From Calonectria ilicicola (Eukaryota > Ascomycota > Sordariomycetes > Hypocreales > Nectriaceae): a stretch of 64,000 bases of DNA. Below the pieces are notes generated by a model. The model worked only from the letters and a program-made list of their open reading frames with translations, was not told where the DNA came from and did not search any database. Below, in pieces: positions 1 to 10,684 of the stretch. The stretch covers positions 6,138,001-6,202,000 of the forward strand of contig CP085825.1 in NCBI GenBank assembly GCA_020809705.1, in the 5' to 3' direction. Every line of letters begins with the position of its first letter. Within the stretch, counting starts at the first letter, position 1. The translations under genes were made by a program, and so were the position numbers.

Positions 1-1283
1 GCAATGGCTGTTGGAGGGGGGAGCCGCAAATCACCTTCGACATAGCCTTCAGGAGCAGATTCGCCCAAGGCACTAACGCCGGTTTCTAAGGCCTTACGAA
101 CCTCGTCAATGGAAAACCACTTAGCAACCTCCAGCTCCTTGTCGTTCAGAGTAATGTTTTCGCCCTCAGGCAATGCCTGGGCAATGGCGCCAATCATCAG
201 ACTGGCGGGATAAGGCCAAGGCTGGCTGGAGTGGATCGCAACTCTGCCGACCTTTACTCCACTCTCTTCCCAGACCTCTCGGCGTACTGACTCTTCGATA
301 GACTCACCAGGCTCGAGGAATCCTGCGAGAGTGCTGTACCAGTGAGGAGGCCATCGCTTTTGGCGTCCAAGCAGAATGCGCTGGCCATCAGCGGAGACAA
401 CGGCAGCAATCATGGTAGGGTCCGTTCTGGGGAAGCAAATGTTTGACACGCCATGGCGAGTAGGGCAGTCTTCCCGGGCCACAGACTCAGCGCCTCCCTT
501 CTTATCTGTGGAAGGGCAGACACGCTTGTAGCCAGCATGGACAGAAAGGTTCTTGTTTCCGCAGCCGGCACAGAAAGGAGAACGAGCATTCCAATCAACC
601 ATAGACCTTGCTTGGGCATACACGGCAGCTAAAAGCAAAGTTAGCTATGATTTCAGAGGGGGCAAGGGCTCGTATGTACCTGCGTCAGGGTGAAGGCTCA
701 TGCCCCGAGGGTTCTTATCAACAGACAGGCCCTTGGCTTCCTGAGCCTTGAGAAAGCTGGTTGCTTGCTCTGCATGGGTTCCCTTGGCGGTAACATCAAT
801 GGCAAAGTAAGGACTACCCTTGATATCACCGTGGTCACCAGATTCAATGTGGCCAGGCTCCTTGCCCTCTTCTAGCATACCGAGGAAAACGACCAACGGA
901 GAGGTCTGAGTCGAGTCATATGCCTTAATAGCCTCATCCTCGGTGAGCTTGAAAGGCTCGTCGCCAATCAAAGGCTTGACATCCTCAAAGGTGAGAAAAG
1001 AAAGGCTCTTCTTATCAACAATGAGGGCATTTAACTCTTGAAGGATTACATAACGAGCGGCAGGGCTGACAGCGGCTCTTCTTAGGAATACCGAGTCAGC
1101 TCGAAGAAAGGAATAACGGTTAAGGCGGCTGCCAGCATAGTAGTTGACCGTTTCCTTTCCTAAGCGACGAGTCAGCATGGAATCGTCGTTTTGCAGAGCG
1201 GGAAGCTCGGGCAGCAGAGGCGGGGCGGCGGGGGGCATATGGGATGGTGTTTTTCGGGAACGTGGGGTTTGGGGTAGAGGCAA
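1..1283 (-). CDS. NPY1: NADH pyrophosphatase (Nudix, NPY1 type), 3' end outside window
   Basis: Peroxisomal-type Nudix hydrolase that splits NAD(H) into NMN(H) and AMP. Two exons: 1283-680 and 628 to the left edge, with the 51-nt intron 679-629 (GTACAT donor, GCTAAC branch, TTTTAG acceptor) splitting a codon after its first base. Visible in order: an N-terminal family domain (NYYAGSRLNRYSFLR), a zinc ribbon (FCAGCG then two more Cys), the Nudix box GFLEPGESIEESVRREVWEE, and the family-specific motif SSQPWPYP just after it. The three together identify the NADH pyrophosphatase subfamily rather than a generic Nudix enzyme. The last codons and any C-terminal peroxisomal signal lie beyond position 1, so targeting cannot be read. 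The start at 1283 is the first in-frame ATG; another in-frame ATG about 35 codons in (DDSMLTRR) is possible. Confidence 0.9.
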
Positions 1284-2951
1284 TAGAGGTTATTCAGATC
1301 AGGCTGGAACAGTCTGAGTCTCTGTATCGGGTAGTAATAGCGCAGAATGGGCGAGGTTTTAAGAGATGCACGTCGCAAGGCGAGTGAGCTAGTTTCGGTG
1401 ACAGGTAGTCCGAAACCCGGGGCTTTGTTGGGCTTCGTAAAGTTGGGGGCATTCAAATTGGCGTCTTCTTATTAGTGAGATACCGTGGATGCCGAGGTGC
1501 GGGATTGGCAGAGTGCGATAGCGGTGAGGGGCCGATGGAGTAGTGTCTATGTATGTACCTGCACTAACTACGGCACAATTCACTATTCCGACTGGAAGAT
1601 GCGGCGTATCGTGGGACGGGAACAAGCAAGGTGCATCGGCCGACCGATGGTGCTGAGTAATGAAGCTTCCACGGAATTGATCATCCCGCGTTATACAGAG
1701 TAGTAGTGGATTATTAACCACGTCATGGATGAGCATTATCCCAATCCACCTTTAATGGAGAGTCAGTGGCTAGGATTGAGTGATTAATTTTTTGTGATTA
1801 TGCCGACATATTCAAATGGCGTTTCATTCCGAATTATCCATTGCTCATCTTTTCAATGCAAGTGGCAAATTTTTCCATACCCAGTGTTGCACTCTTACTT
1901 TTTTTTTTTTTTCCTTTCTTTTCTTTTTTGTTATTTTATTTCAGGCGTGGCCGTGCGGAGATTGAAACAGTTGGAGAAGCAATTTCAGTAGCTTGGTCTC
2001 CTCGATTTCTCATGAGACAAGGAGAAAACAACACAGACTGCAATGACCTCGCATCAAAGCATGTCTCTTGTTCTTGAGCTGAAGGGCTGCTCCAGCGCTT
2101 GACTCTCGCATCCAGTTGATGGCGTCAGCTGCAGGAGGGAAAAAAAAAAAATGCATGGGCCATTCCGCATCTATGATCGGCATATACCCAGGCCAGCTTC
2201 AGCGGAACGCCGAACCCGGCCACCCCTGAACTGGGTCGGCTCCAAAATTTGGCACCGCTAAGTCAATCGTTCGTCCAACCTTGAAATAAGTCTTGGATCG
2301 AGGTAGACTTGCATAGATGGGCCTCTGCTCTGCGCAATATCCATATTCAAACTTGCGTTCACGCTCGCCGGACAAAAATCGTCGTTTCGGACAAGCAGGA
2401 AAAGTTTGCCATCAGATCATCATTCGGCGGGTCCGTCCAAACATGCCTGTGAAACACTGAATCTTGCACTACTTCAGGGGGATCCCTACCCAAGGGGACT
2501 GGATTTGCAGGCGTTCAGGGCTTCTGTTTTAGCGATTCCCCCGCACTCTCCTACTGCAGCTGCCTGCACCTTGGCCTAGAACCATGTTTAGCGGCACGTG
2601 TGGGCTTTTCTGGAAGCCTGTAGGGAAAAATGTTCTCGCAACGTGCCATTGAAAAAAAAAAGTCTTCAGCTGCCTTGCCCCCCGTGTCCCGGCGAGTTCT
2701 CGTCCATTCCCAACTCAAACTCTCCCTTGTTTAATTTTTTTTCCATTTCATGACCAAACCTGTCACTGCGCTTTCATCATTCTCACTTATTTAGTTTTTT
2801 GGGAGAGCCATCTTCGTCGACGTCACTGGAAAAGATTTTTTTTTCCTGCATCTGCGTCACTGGACTGAACTCGAGGTACCCGCTGTACCTGCCGGGGGAA
2901 GCTCTGCAAGCCGTCTTCCAGGGTCCCAAACGGATCCATCGCCACCACGTC
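1284..2951. other. Divergent intergenic region, no gene seen
   Basis: Shared upstream region of the NADH pyrophosphatase gene (minus) and the PQ-loop transporter (plus). Contains homopolymer runs (T-tract near 1900, A-tract near 2140, T-tract near 2840) and only short unsupported reading frames. Confidence 0.6.
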
Positions 2952-4217
2952 ATGATTCCTCCAACGCAGAATCTCAACCTCGACGTTGAAGCCATTTCAG
3001 GCATCTGCGGGTATGTTAATCATGGATCGACGACTAGATTACAATAGCTGACCATTGCCTTTTTTCTTTCCCTTCAACAGTTCCATCTCAATTGCCTGCT
3101 GGGGTGAGTCCGACCACTGTGCGCCCCTCCGTTACAACTGCTGATCCCCGAGTAGTCGTTGTCTTCTCCCCACAGATCATTCAAAATTTCCAGCGCGGCA
3201 GCGCCGATGCTCTCTCAGTTCAATTCATAATCGCTTGGCTTCTCGGCGATATTTTCAACATCTTGGGCTCTGTCCTTCAGGGCGTCTTGCCCACCATGGT
3301 AAGGACTCACGCGACCTCTCAAGCCACACTACGGGTCTTCCCCAACTGCAACTGCAGCGCTAACCATACAACTCATCCAGATTATCCTCGCCATTTACTA
3401 CACCATTGCTGACCTCGTTCTCCTTGGCCAATGTTTTTACTACCGCGGATTCACAATACGCGACCCCCCGCCTTCGACCCCGAAACCTATCGCTCCCGCC
3501 CCAGGCGAGCCAAACGAACGCACTGGTCTCTTGCACCACAACCCACTTCGTGATCGTCGTGGCTCGGACTGGTCAGGTCTCTCCCCCGCCGTCTCTCATA
3601 TTCCTGAAGTCCGCATCCCCCAGCCAGAGCCTACAGCTCTTCAAACCATTGTGTGGAACTCAATAATTGTCCTCATGGTTTGCGCTGCGGGTGTCATGGG
3701 CTATTTCCTTGGTCGTGAGAATTCTGGTGGGCAAGGGGGCGGATCCAACAAAAACAGTGATCCTCAATTCAATGTAATGGGGCAAATCTTTGGATATCTC
3801 TGCACTTTTCTCTACATTGCCTCTCGCCTGCCCCAGTTAATTCTCAACTGGCGACGAAAGACAACCGACGGCCTCAGTATGCTCTTTTTTCTTTTCGCTT
3901 GCCTTGGAAATATCACCTACGTCCTTTCCATTTGCGCCTACGAGCCTAAGTGCAGCCACGAAGCCTGCGAGCCGGGCGAAGCCGCTAGTATTTATGGAAA
4001 GTACATACTGGTTAATCTAAGCTGGATAGCTGGTAGCTCGGTCACTCTACTTCTGGATCTCGGAGTCTTCGCTCAGTACTTTATGTACAGCAAGCCAACT
4101 GATAACGCAATCGTATACGGGGACGAGAACGATTGTTTCGAGGATGCCGCGAGTGTCGAAGAGGATGAATGGGATCACCGCCCACTGCTTCAGAGAGGTG
4201 ATTCTATGTACCCCTAA
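2952..4217 (+). CDS. PQ-loop vacuolar amino-acid transporter (Ypq1/PQLC2-like)
   Basis: Seven-helix PQ-loop (SWEET-like superfamily) membrane protein of the Ypq/Stm1/PQLC2 group, which exports cationic amino acids from the vacuole or lysosome. Four exons: 2952-3010, 3081-3103, 3153-3298, 3381-4217, giving 354 residues (1065 nt). The first PQ loop (VVVVFSPQIIQNF) is rebuilt only when the acceptor CCCCGAG at 3151-3152 is used; the second is ASRLPQLILNW. Also seen are the family phrases SADALSVQFIIAWLLGDIFN and IYYTIADLVLLGQC. A hydrophilic loop of about 90 residues lies between the two PQ halves, and the C-terminus is acidic (EEDEWD). Exon 2 is only 23 nt. The ATG at 2952 gives an N-terminus followed quickly by AISGICGSISIACW, as in relatives. 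Family assignment is firm; substrate is inferred. Confidence 0.88.
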
Positions 4218-4633
4218 CTACACAAAGTAAACTCTCGTAGAGTTTCTCTTCCAGACCAAAATTTCCTTGTCTGGTTTCTTATACTTTTTCTATTCACTCA
4301 TGTTCTCAAATTCTTGTGGCATGTACAGAACACAATTACTGGCGTTTTGAGGGAAGTCCGCAGCAGGACCAAAAAAAAAATTGGAAAAGGGGCATCTAGG
4401 TTGGATTCAGGATTGCATTGGGAACAAAAAAGGTGTTTATTGGATATGTACGAGGTAATCTACACAAAAAAAGGGCCACCCCTACATCATGGTACTTGAT
4501 CCAATCAACTTTTATTTATTATTATTGGAGATTATGAATGTCTATGCAGATCCCGTTTCCCTGCTAGGTTCCGCCACGGAAGTGTAACCCAAAATGGCGA
4601 ATACAATGAACCTTGGCAATCCATTGTCTCTTT
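4218..4633. other. Convergent 3' intergenic region
   Basis: Lies between the 3' ends of the PQ-loop transporter and the coiled-coil protein gene. A/T-rich, with A-runs near 4370; no gene or clear repeat seen. Confidence 0.6.
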
Positions 4634-5485
4634 TTATTCATCATCAGATATCAAAACAAATTCTCGCTCGTCGTAGTCCCGTGTTGAATCAGTGTCTTCC
4701 GATTTGCAGGTATTCTCCTTGACTCGGGCGACCGTGGTCATCCTGTCCATCATTTCGCGAAGCTCGGCAATCTCTTGCTCATGCAATTCGCGCATTGCAT
4801 CCATTCTCTTTTGACATGCCTCCACTGCAATCTCCATTCCCCTACGATACCGGGCAACTTCGTTTTTCTGAGCCTCGTATAGAGACTGCAAGTACGCCAT
4901 TTCCTTTCTCAAGGCGTCAGCGAGCTGTCTTGGATCAGCCAGTGGATTAGGGATGGAGTTGATCGTGTTTGGTCGCAATGTCTGAGTAGTAAAGGCCTGT
5001 GCTAGAGATGTTCCCGGAGTCCAACCAGACCCATAAACCCCTGGATATTTTTCGCGCATTCTTAATGTATCAATTCGCATACGGGCATCTCGAGCCTCTT
5101 GGGTGTAAGGATTGGTCAAGAAGGCAAAGTGCCGGGTTGGACCATTTGCATTTGGCTGCCACTCAGCGAGGTCCGCCATAGGCCATTTTGACTGCGCATT
5201 AGCTGCCGTCAAAGTTTTCAAGAACTCGCCGCCGAACATGACTTTTCCCATTGTCAAGTTGACCCAGGTCACCTCTTTGACGCTTTGGGAGCTCAGTGGA
5301 TGAGTCGCCGCCGAATCCATCGAGTGCGGCCACAGCATGAGGTGCATGTCATTTGACCAGCTTTGCTGTTCCAAGTCGGAGAGGCGGTCTTTTGCCCATG
5401 CATTCCAATGATTTCCCATTGCATACGCGATTTTCATATCTATATTCCTCGGGCTAGGGCAAAGACCATAGAGTTGAAGCGACAT
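4634..5485 (-). CDS. Unrecognised coiled-coil protein with acidic C-terminus
   Basis: Single-exon reading frame of 283 residues that I do not recognise. The first half is rich in Trp and Met and looks globular (NHWNAWAKDRLSDLEQQSW; VTWVNLTMGKVMFGG). Residues of roughly 185-265 are strongly heptad-like and charged (LRKEMAYLQSLYEAQKNEV, MRELHEQEIAELREMMDRM), indicating a coiled coil. The protein ends EFVLISDDE, which fits a SUMO-interacting motif (hydrophobic core followed by acidic residues). No signal peptide or membrane segment is visible. The start at 5485 is the first ATG of the frame; an A-run and TATA-like stretch (5523-5575) lies just upstream. It is convergent with the PQ-loop gene. 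Coding status is supported by frame length and composition only. Confidence 0.65.
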   Translation of the reverse strand: MSLQLYGLCPSPRNIDMKIAYAMGNHWNAWAKDRLSDLEQQSWSNDMHLMLWPHSMDSAATHPLSSQSVKEVTWVNLTMGKVMFGGEFLKTLTAANAQSKWPMADLAEWQPNANGPTRHFAFLTNPYTQEARDARMRIDTLRMREKYPGVYGSGWTPGTSLAQAFTTQTLRPNTINSIPNPLADPRQLADALRKEMAYLQSLYEAQKNEVARYRRGMEIAVEACQKRMDAMRELHEQEIAELREMMDRMTTVARVKENTCKSEDTDSTRDYDEREFVLISDDE

Positions 5486-6622
5486 GTTTGCTTTGGTGGT
5501 AGAAGTTGATTAAGATGAATGAAAAAAAAATATATCAGGGATGTAAAGCGCGAGGAGGTTATATATATACATGTTCGTTCATTTCTCCGATGCCATACAA
5601 AGACCTTGAAAGTTGACAAACCTTGGCTCAAGCAACAACAAATTTTACTTGAGTCGGTAAACAAGAATTCACAGGTCATCTAGTTATTATCAAATCCTAC
5701 TAAGTTCAATAAACGTTTGGCTCCCTAACTTAGTGCCTCCGCAGCACCTACAAGATGAAGTTTATTGAGATATTATGATTGTTCGTAGCGCCAATTGAAT
5801 GCTTTTTATATTCGTAAATACCAAGGCGGATGTCTCCTTTAAATATAAGGATCTCAAATCACTGGATCCATGATATATAGGAGGTTGCGTGATCGAGTCC
5901 AGTTCTATGATCAATGGAGCGGATGTCCTGCAAGGTGGATGGATTTTGCCTTTAGGGTAGTAGCAGCAAGATTGGAGTTAGACGTGGAAAAAAGAGCCTT
6001 TGTGAGCAATAGGGTACCCCTGCACCTTGGATATTCCACGCTTTTGAATAAAAATTGAGTTCGTAGATTATTCCATGTGATCAAACCTTTCTGGGGTAGA
6101 GCTTTGTGAAAATCAAGAAACACCAGGTGCGAAAGTTTCCCTGCATCATATCCAGCCAGCGCACTGTCAACCCATAGTAATAATAAGAGATTTGGTTTTT
6201 GAAATGAATACCGAAAAAAACGAAACGAAAAATAACCAACGGATCATGAGACATACAGAATTTGGCTTTTATGATTTCGGCGAGCATTTGGAATAAAGGT
6301 TGGGGTATGGGGAAAGCTGCTTTCGGAAAGTCTCGGCAATGTAAGCACGTGCAGGTGACCAATAACCGCCCATATCACCTTCGGCTGTGACTTAGTTATG
6401 TCATGACAACTGACGACAATCTTCAATCTCAACGCGCATCTTGACCCGGCATCAAAACTATCGAGGGGATTTCTACGTTCATACCCGGGGGTTTCTGGTT
6501 GAGCAGATCACTTCCGCCGCTGCCGCCACATGCGGCATAATACCAACATTGGCCCAGATAGCAAGGCGCCTAGATCAACCCACTAGCCTATCTGCCAGAC
6601 GTCAATTCGGAAACTAGTAATC
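5486..6622. other. Divergent intergenic region, no gene seen
   Basis: About 1.1 kb of A/T-rich sequence upstream of both the coiled-coil gene (minus) and dephospho-CoA kinase (plus). Only short overlapping frames without splice support; no tRNA-like fold found. Confidence 0.55.
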
Positions 6623-7438
6623 ATGCTCCTCATTGGTTTGACGGGCTCAATTGCCACGGGCAAGTCGACAGTCTCGTCTCTTCTCGCTGCGGCACCATAC
6701 AACCTGCCAATCGTGGATGCCGACATCCTCGCGCGCCAAGTCGTCGAGCCTGGCACCAAGGGCTACAATGCCATCGTGAAGCACTTTGGGCCCACGACAC
6801 CTGACCTGCTTGTTGAGCCATCCGAGAATATGCCTCAGGATGGACCCAATGGCAAGGGAAGACCACTGAACCGGCCAGCGCTGGGGCGGCGCGTCTTTGG
6901 TGACAGTGAGGAGCGCCAGAAGGACCGGAAGGTATTAAACGGCATCGTGCATCCGGCGGTGCGCTGGGAAATGTTCAAGAAGGTCTTTGGCTGTTTCCTG
7001 CGCGGCCACTGGGCGGTGGTGCTCGATATCCCGCTGCTGTTTGAGAGCGGCCTGGACCGCTTCTGTGGCGTGACCGTTGTCGTGGGTGTGCGCGACCCGG
7101 CCATCCAGATGGAGCGGCTGCGCGCCCGTGATCCTCACCTGACAGCCGAGGATGCCGAGAATAGAGTAAAGAGCCAGACAGATGTTCGTGAAAAGGCGCG
7201 TAGAGCCCAAGAGCGCGGGGCTGGCACCGGTATCGTGCTGTGGAACGATGGCACAAAGGAGGAGCTGGGCAAGCAGCTGGAGAGTGCCGTTGCGCAGATG
7301 CGACAAGGACATCCAGACTGGTGGTCATGGATGCTTCTGGGGTGCCCTCCACTGACCTTTGTTGTGGCAGCATGGCGGTACTATCAGAACCTGCAGATTA
7401 CCAAGCGATGGGAGGCTCAGGCCAAGGCGAAGCTATGA
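6623..7438 (+). CDS. CAB5: Dephospho-CoA kinase
   Basis: Last step of coenzyme A synthesis: ATP-dependent phosphorylation of dephospho-CoA at the ribose 3'-OH. Single exon, 271 residues. Walker A is GSIATGKST (residues 8-16); the CoA-binding acidic motif VDADILARQVV follows at about 31-41, then the lid and NGIVHPAVRWEM, and LDIPLLFESG, both typical of CoaE-family enzymes. The C-terminus carries an extension after the kinase domain: a Trp-rich hydrophobic stretch (residues about 233-251, WMLLGCPPLTFVVAAW) followed by a basic tail (KRWEAQAKAKL), which looks like a tail anchor. A membrane-bound enzyme is therefore likely (inference). The neighbouring genes have no visible connection to CoA synthesis. 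Confidence 0.95.
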   Translation: MLLIGLTGSIATGKSTVSSLLAAAPYNLPIVDADILARQVVEPGTKGYNAIVKHFGPTTPDLLVEPSENMPQDGPNGKGRPLNRPALGRRVFGDSEERQKDRKVLNGIVHPAVRWEMFKKVFGCFLRGHWAVVLDIPLLFESGLDRFCGVTVVVGVRDPAIQMERLRARDPHLTAEDAENRVKSQTDVREKARRAQERGAGTGIVLWNDGTKEELGKQLESAVAQMRQGHPDWWSWMLLGCPPLTFVVAAWRYYQNLQITKRWEAQAKAKL

Positions 7439-9093
7439 AGGCGAGGTTGATGGGATAGGCTTGTTGTGATGTTCCGTTTGGATCTCGGTTCAGCATGTTA
7501 TGCTTGTTTTCTTTTCCGTAAATTATCTACATGTGTCAGCTACGAAGATGATTCCTAATCACACGCGATGGAAGCATAGTGACATATGCATCAACATTGC
7601 ATCTATTGATTGTGTTTTGATCCCCGTGGTTGCTGGCAATGCGGCTCGGCTTGCGCCAAACACCCCTCGTTTGTGTTTGCCGAGGCACTGCTGTGAAGAT
7701 GGGGGAGTAGTTGGCCAATTCCATCATATGAAAGCCCCTGCTGCCATTGGAACCGACCCATCTAGGATCCAATTACATACGCAACACGAGGAGATTTGGG
7801 CCTGGAATTCCTATTCTCCTTTATCGTGGAGTGGGCGATTAAAATCTTCGGGATTCTTTCCTTTGAATTTGGGTTCCACCATCAAATTTCTTGGGTGGGT
7901 TCTTGGGTATCTCTGCTGTCGGTATTTACGTCCCCATCTGGCAGTCAAAATAACTTGAATGGCTATATTACTATTTTATTGCATTGAAATACTCGAGAAA
8001 TACATCATATCATTGCATTGGAACAAATAATGACATATATTTTCGTCAATCTTCTGGTTAGATATGCCCGTTCACCTGCGAACGTCCCCCAGCCTCCTCG
8101 GTGGAGAAAATTGGGACCGTGCTTAGGTAATATCGGTTAATTGCAAAAGTGAAATGGCGTCGCCCACCTGGCTATAAATTCTGGATTTCCCAGCGTTCGT
8201 TTTAGTCTTTTTTCTGATTCTATCTATCATCAGTTAGGGAATAAACTGCACCAAAAGTGTAATTTATTTTCTCCGGCGGCTCCGCATAGCGGCTTGCTGT
8301 GAATTGTCCCAATTCTCTGTGGACTTTTTACCGTTCCCGGCCTCCTAGAGTAAAGAGACTGCTCTCCCATCAGCCGTGAACTGTCCAAGAGGTTCGCGAC
8401 TGTGGGGTGGTCCCGACACATCCATCACTGTCGAATTTGATTTGTAGATATTTCGATCAAGCTGAAGCTCATCGACGGATGAGCCATTCGACGTAACCCA
8501 TCTCGTAAAAAAAATGCTATCTGGCTGGCTCGAAGTAGCAGTCGGTGTGCCATCACCAGAAGATTTCGCGTTGCCACTACGGATTTGGGGTAACCCATAC
8601 CTGTGTGAAAGAACAGTCCACAGTATGTTCCGAAACGTCAAGATGCATTTCGCCATTGAGATTGAGATGTTTGGCTGTCAGCATGTGTCAACCCTTGATC
8701 TTGGATCGAAGAATTTGGGGGTGAAAATTTTGAGTGCACAATCATCTCAAATATTCGAACTGGCACATGCCCTCGCGTGCAAACCCAGTCGGAGTTACAT
8801 CCCCAACAATGCTTTCCACACACTTCCTGTAACAGCCCACAGCCAATCCTTTTGTTCTTGGACACAAGCGCCGCTTGGAGGTGTTCTAGAAATGTCTACG
8901 CCCTTGAGTCGCGCTATGCTTCCGACCACGGCGATGGGTTGAGTTCCGTCACGTGGAATGTTCAATCCAAATACGCACGGACCATGTCAACTTCCAAAAT
9001 TTTCGAGAGTCGGAGGGACGGTATCAAGGGCAGACGTACAATCCCGCCTCATCCTCACCTCATCCCTCTGTCCGTACTCTGATCTCAGGCGCG
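7439..9093. other. Intergenic region upstream of TIM23
   Basis: 1.65 kb between dephospho-CoA kinase and TIM23 (both plus). Frames of about 100-140 codons occur on both strands at 8345-8942 but overlap each other, lack recognisable protein features and have no splice support, so no gene is called. Confidence 0.5.
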
Positions 9094-9862
9094 ATGTCTT
9101 CTTTGTGGAACGCCTTTACCAGCGGCGGCAAGCCGACCCCGCAGCAACAGCAGCAGCAGCAGCAGCAGCACACACCGACCCAGGAACCTGTGCAGCACCT
9201 TTCCTTTGATCCTTCGGCGGGACAAGGTGTCGAGTCATTTTTGCAGAGCTCTGCTTTCGCTGATCCTTCGCAACTACACCCTCTCGCGGGCCTCAACCGA
9301 GATACACTAGAATACATTTCTCTCGAAGATTCCGCTCTTTCCGAATTGCCTGGTGGCCAATCCGTCCTCCCTTCCCGAGGCTTCACAGATGACCTTTGCT
9401 ATGGCACTGGTATTACATACTTGGCTGGTCTGTCAGTAGGAGGTGCCTGGGGTCTTCAGGAGGGCCTTAGAGGATCATATGCCCAACCCCCAAGACTGCG
9501 ATTGAATGCGGTCCTAAACGCCGTGACTAGGCGGGGTCCTTTCTTGGGCAACTCCTTGGGTGTGGTCGCTATTATCTACAACTGTCTTAACTCTACTCTG
9601 GGCTGGGCTCGCGGCAAGCATGATGCTGCTAATTCGATTCTGGCTGGTGGTTTGGGTGGCATGCTCTTCAAGAGCACTCGAGGCCTGCGCCCAATGATGA
9701 TTTCTGGTGGTATTGTCGCTTCTGTGGCGGGTGTCTGGACTGTATGTTCTTCCTTTACTCCGTTGGTGATGTGCATTGCTAATATCAATTCCCTAGGTTG
9801 TGCGACGAACTTTTTTCGAGGGCCCTGAGCCTTCATCAAGCTCTTCAGAGCTGAACCTGTAA
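9094..9862 (+). CDS. TIM23: Mitochondrial inner-membrane translocase subunit Tim23
   Basis: Channel-forming subunit of the TIM23 presequence translocase. Two exons, 9094-9741 and 9797-9862, giving 237 residues; the 55-nt intron starts GTATGT and ends CCTAG, and the second exon adds VVRRTFFEGPEPS. The N-terminal intermembrane-space half contains a glutamine run (residues about 17-25, coded by a CAG tract) and the family stretch LHPLAGLNRDTLEYISLED. The C-terminal half is the Tim17/22/23 domain with Gly-rich helices (CYGTGITYLAGLSVGGAWG, GGLGGMLFKSTRG). The frame is open further upstream (to about 8953), but ATG 9094 (MSSLWNAF) gives the usual length. The polyQ run is unusual for the family but sits in the soluble N-terminal region. 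Confidence 0.93.
9142..9170 (+). repeat. CAG/CAA trinucleotide tract in TIM23
   Basis: About nine codons of CAG with one CAA, coding for the glutamine run near the Tim23 N-terminus. A likely site of length variation between strains. Confidence 0.9.
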
Positions 9863-10684
9863 CATCACGATTACCATATTTGCCACCGGCTGGATGTTCG
9901 ATCGGGCTTCCTTAATTGAGACGCATGGATGAAAAAAAGACGACAGAGGAAGAAGAGAGATGATGGGATGTCACTTCCCTTGTACATGCTGAGACTACAG
10001 CGTTTGGTGGAGTTTGGGTAGCATGATAACGGAATCTCTCCTCCTATGGGTTACTGTACATTACAATGGAGTTGGCCGGCGAGCATTAGACCACACAGAG
10101 GGCGGGCGTCTGATCCGTAATGAAAACAACGTTTCTTTTTGTTTCAATTTCAAATGCGAGCATGAGTCATTGTCTATTTGTGGTTTGGTGAAACGGGAAA
10201 TCTGTAGGATGCCGTCTCGTGCGACTCTTGGGAATCTGCACGTTGGCGGTGCATGTAGGTATGTTTGTTGATGCCAAGGACCGACCTGACCAGAATATCG
10301 GTTGGCAGCAGCTTACTCTCTCGGCTAACTACTTACCTCTAGTAAAAAAGGATTCCGCTTCATTTCGTATTCTGCTTTCAGTTTGTGTTGCGTCATCGCT
10401 GGCTGCCAGCTGCTGCTCCAACCTTGACAACTGGCAGCCGGCTGGGAAGCTGCTTCCGTCCCGTTTGACCCGCGACTGCCATCTCCCGCCGCGGATATGG
10501 CCTTCTTGTTTGTTGTTTCGGGACGTGTTCAAGGCAGCACAGTCTGGCTGCTGATTACGATCCAGACGGGCCGTATATTTGCTTTCTTGTCTTCGCAACT
10601 CACCTTCATTTCTCGTGCATCTTAGACCGGATTCTCTCACTGTATATCTATTGTTTACTTAAATCCGCTTCTACTTTTTCACCT
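9863..10684. other. Intergenic region, no gene seen
   Basis: 0.8 kb between TIM23 and the next plus-strand gene. Short frames on both strands near 10219-10640 overlap and show no recognisable features. Confidence 0.55.

Noticed and set aside
5870..5920. tRNA-like GATCGAGTCC segment
   Set aside because: No matching acceptor stem or anticodon arm could be folded.
6630..7373. Several minus-strand frames opposite dephospho-CoA kinase
   Set aside because: Antisense shadows of a G/C-rich coding gene; the plus frame has a complete CoaE signature.
8345..8942. Overlapping frames on both strands (103 and 142 codons)
   Set aside because: They overlap each other and neither resembles a protein family.
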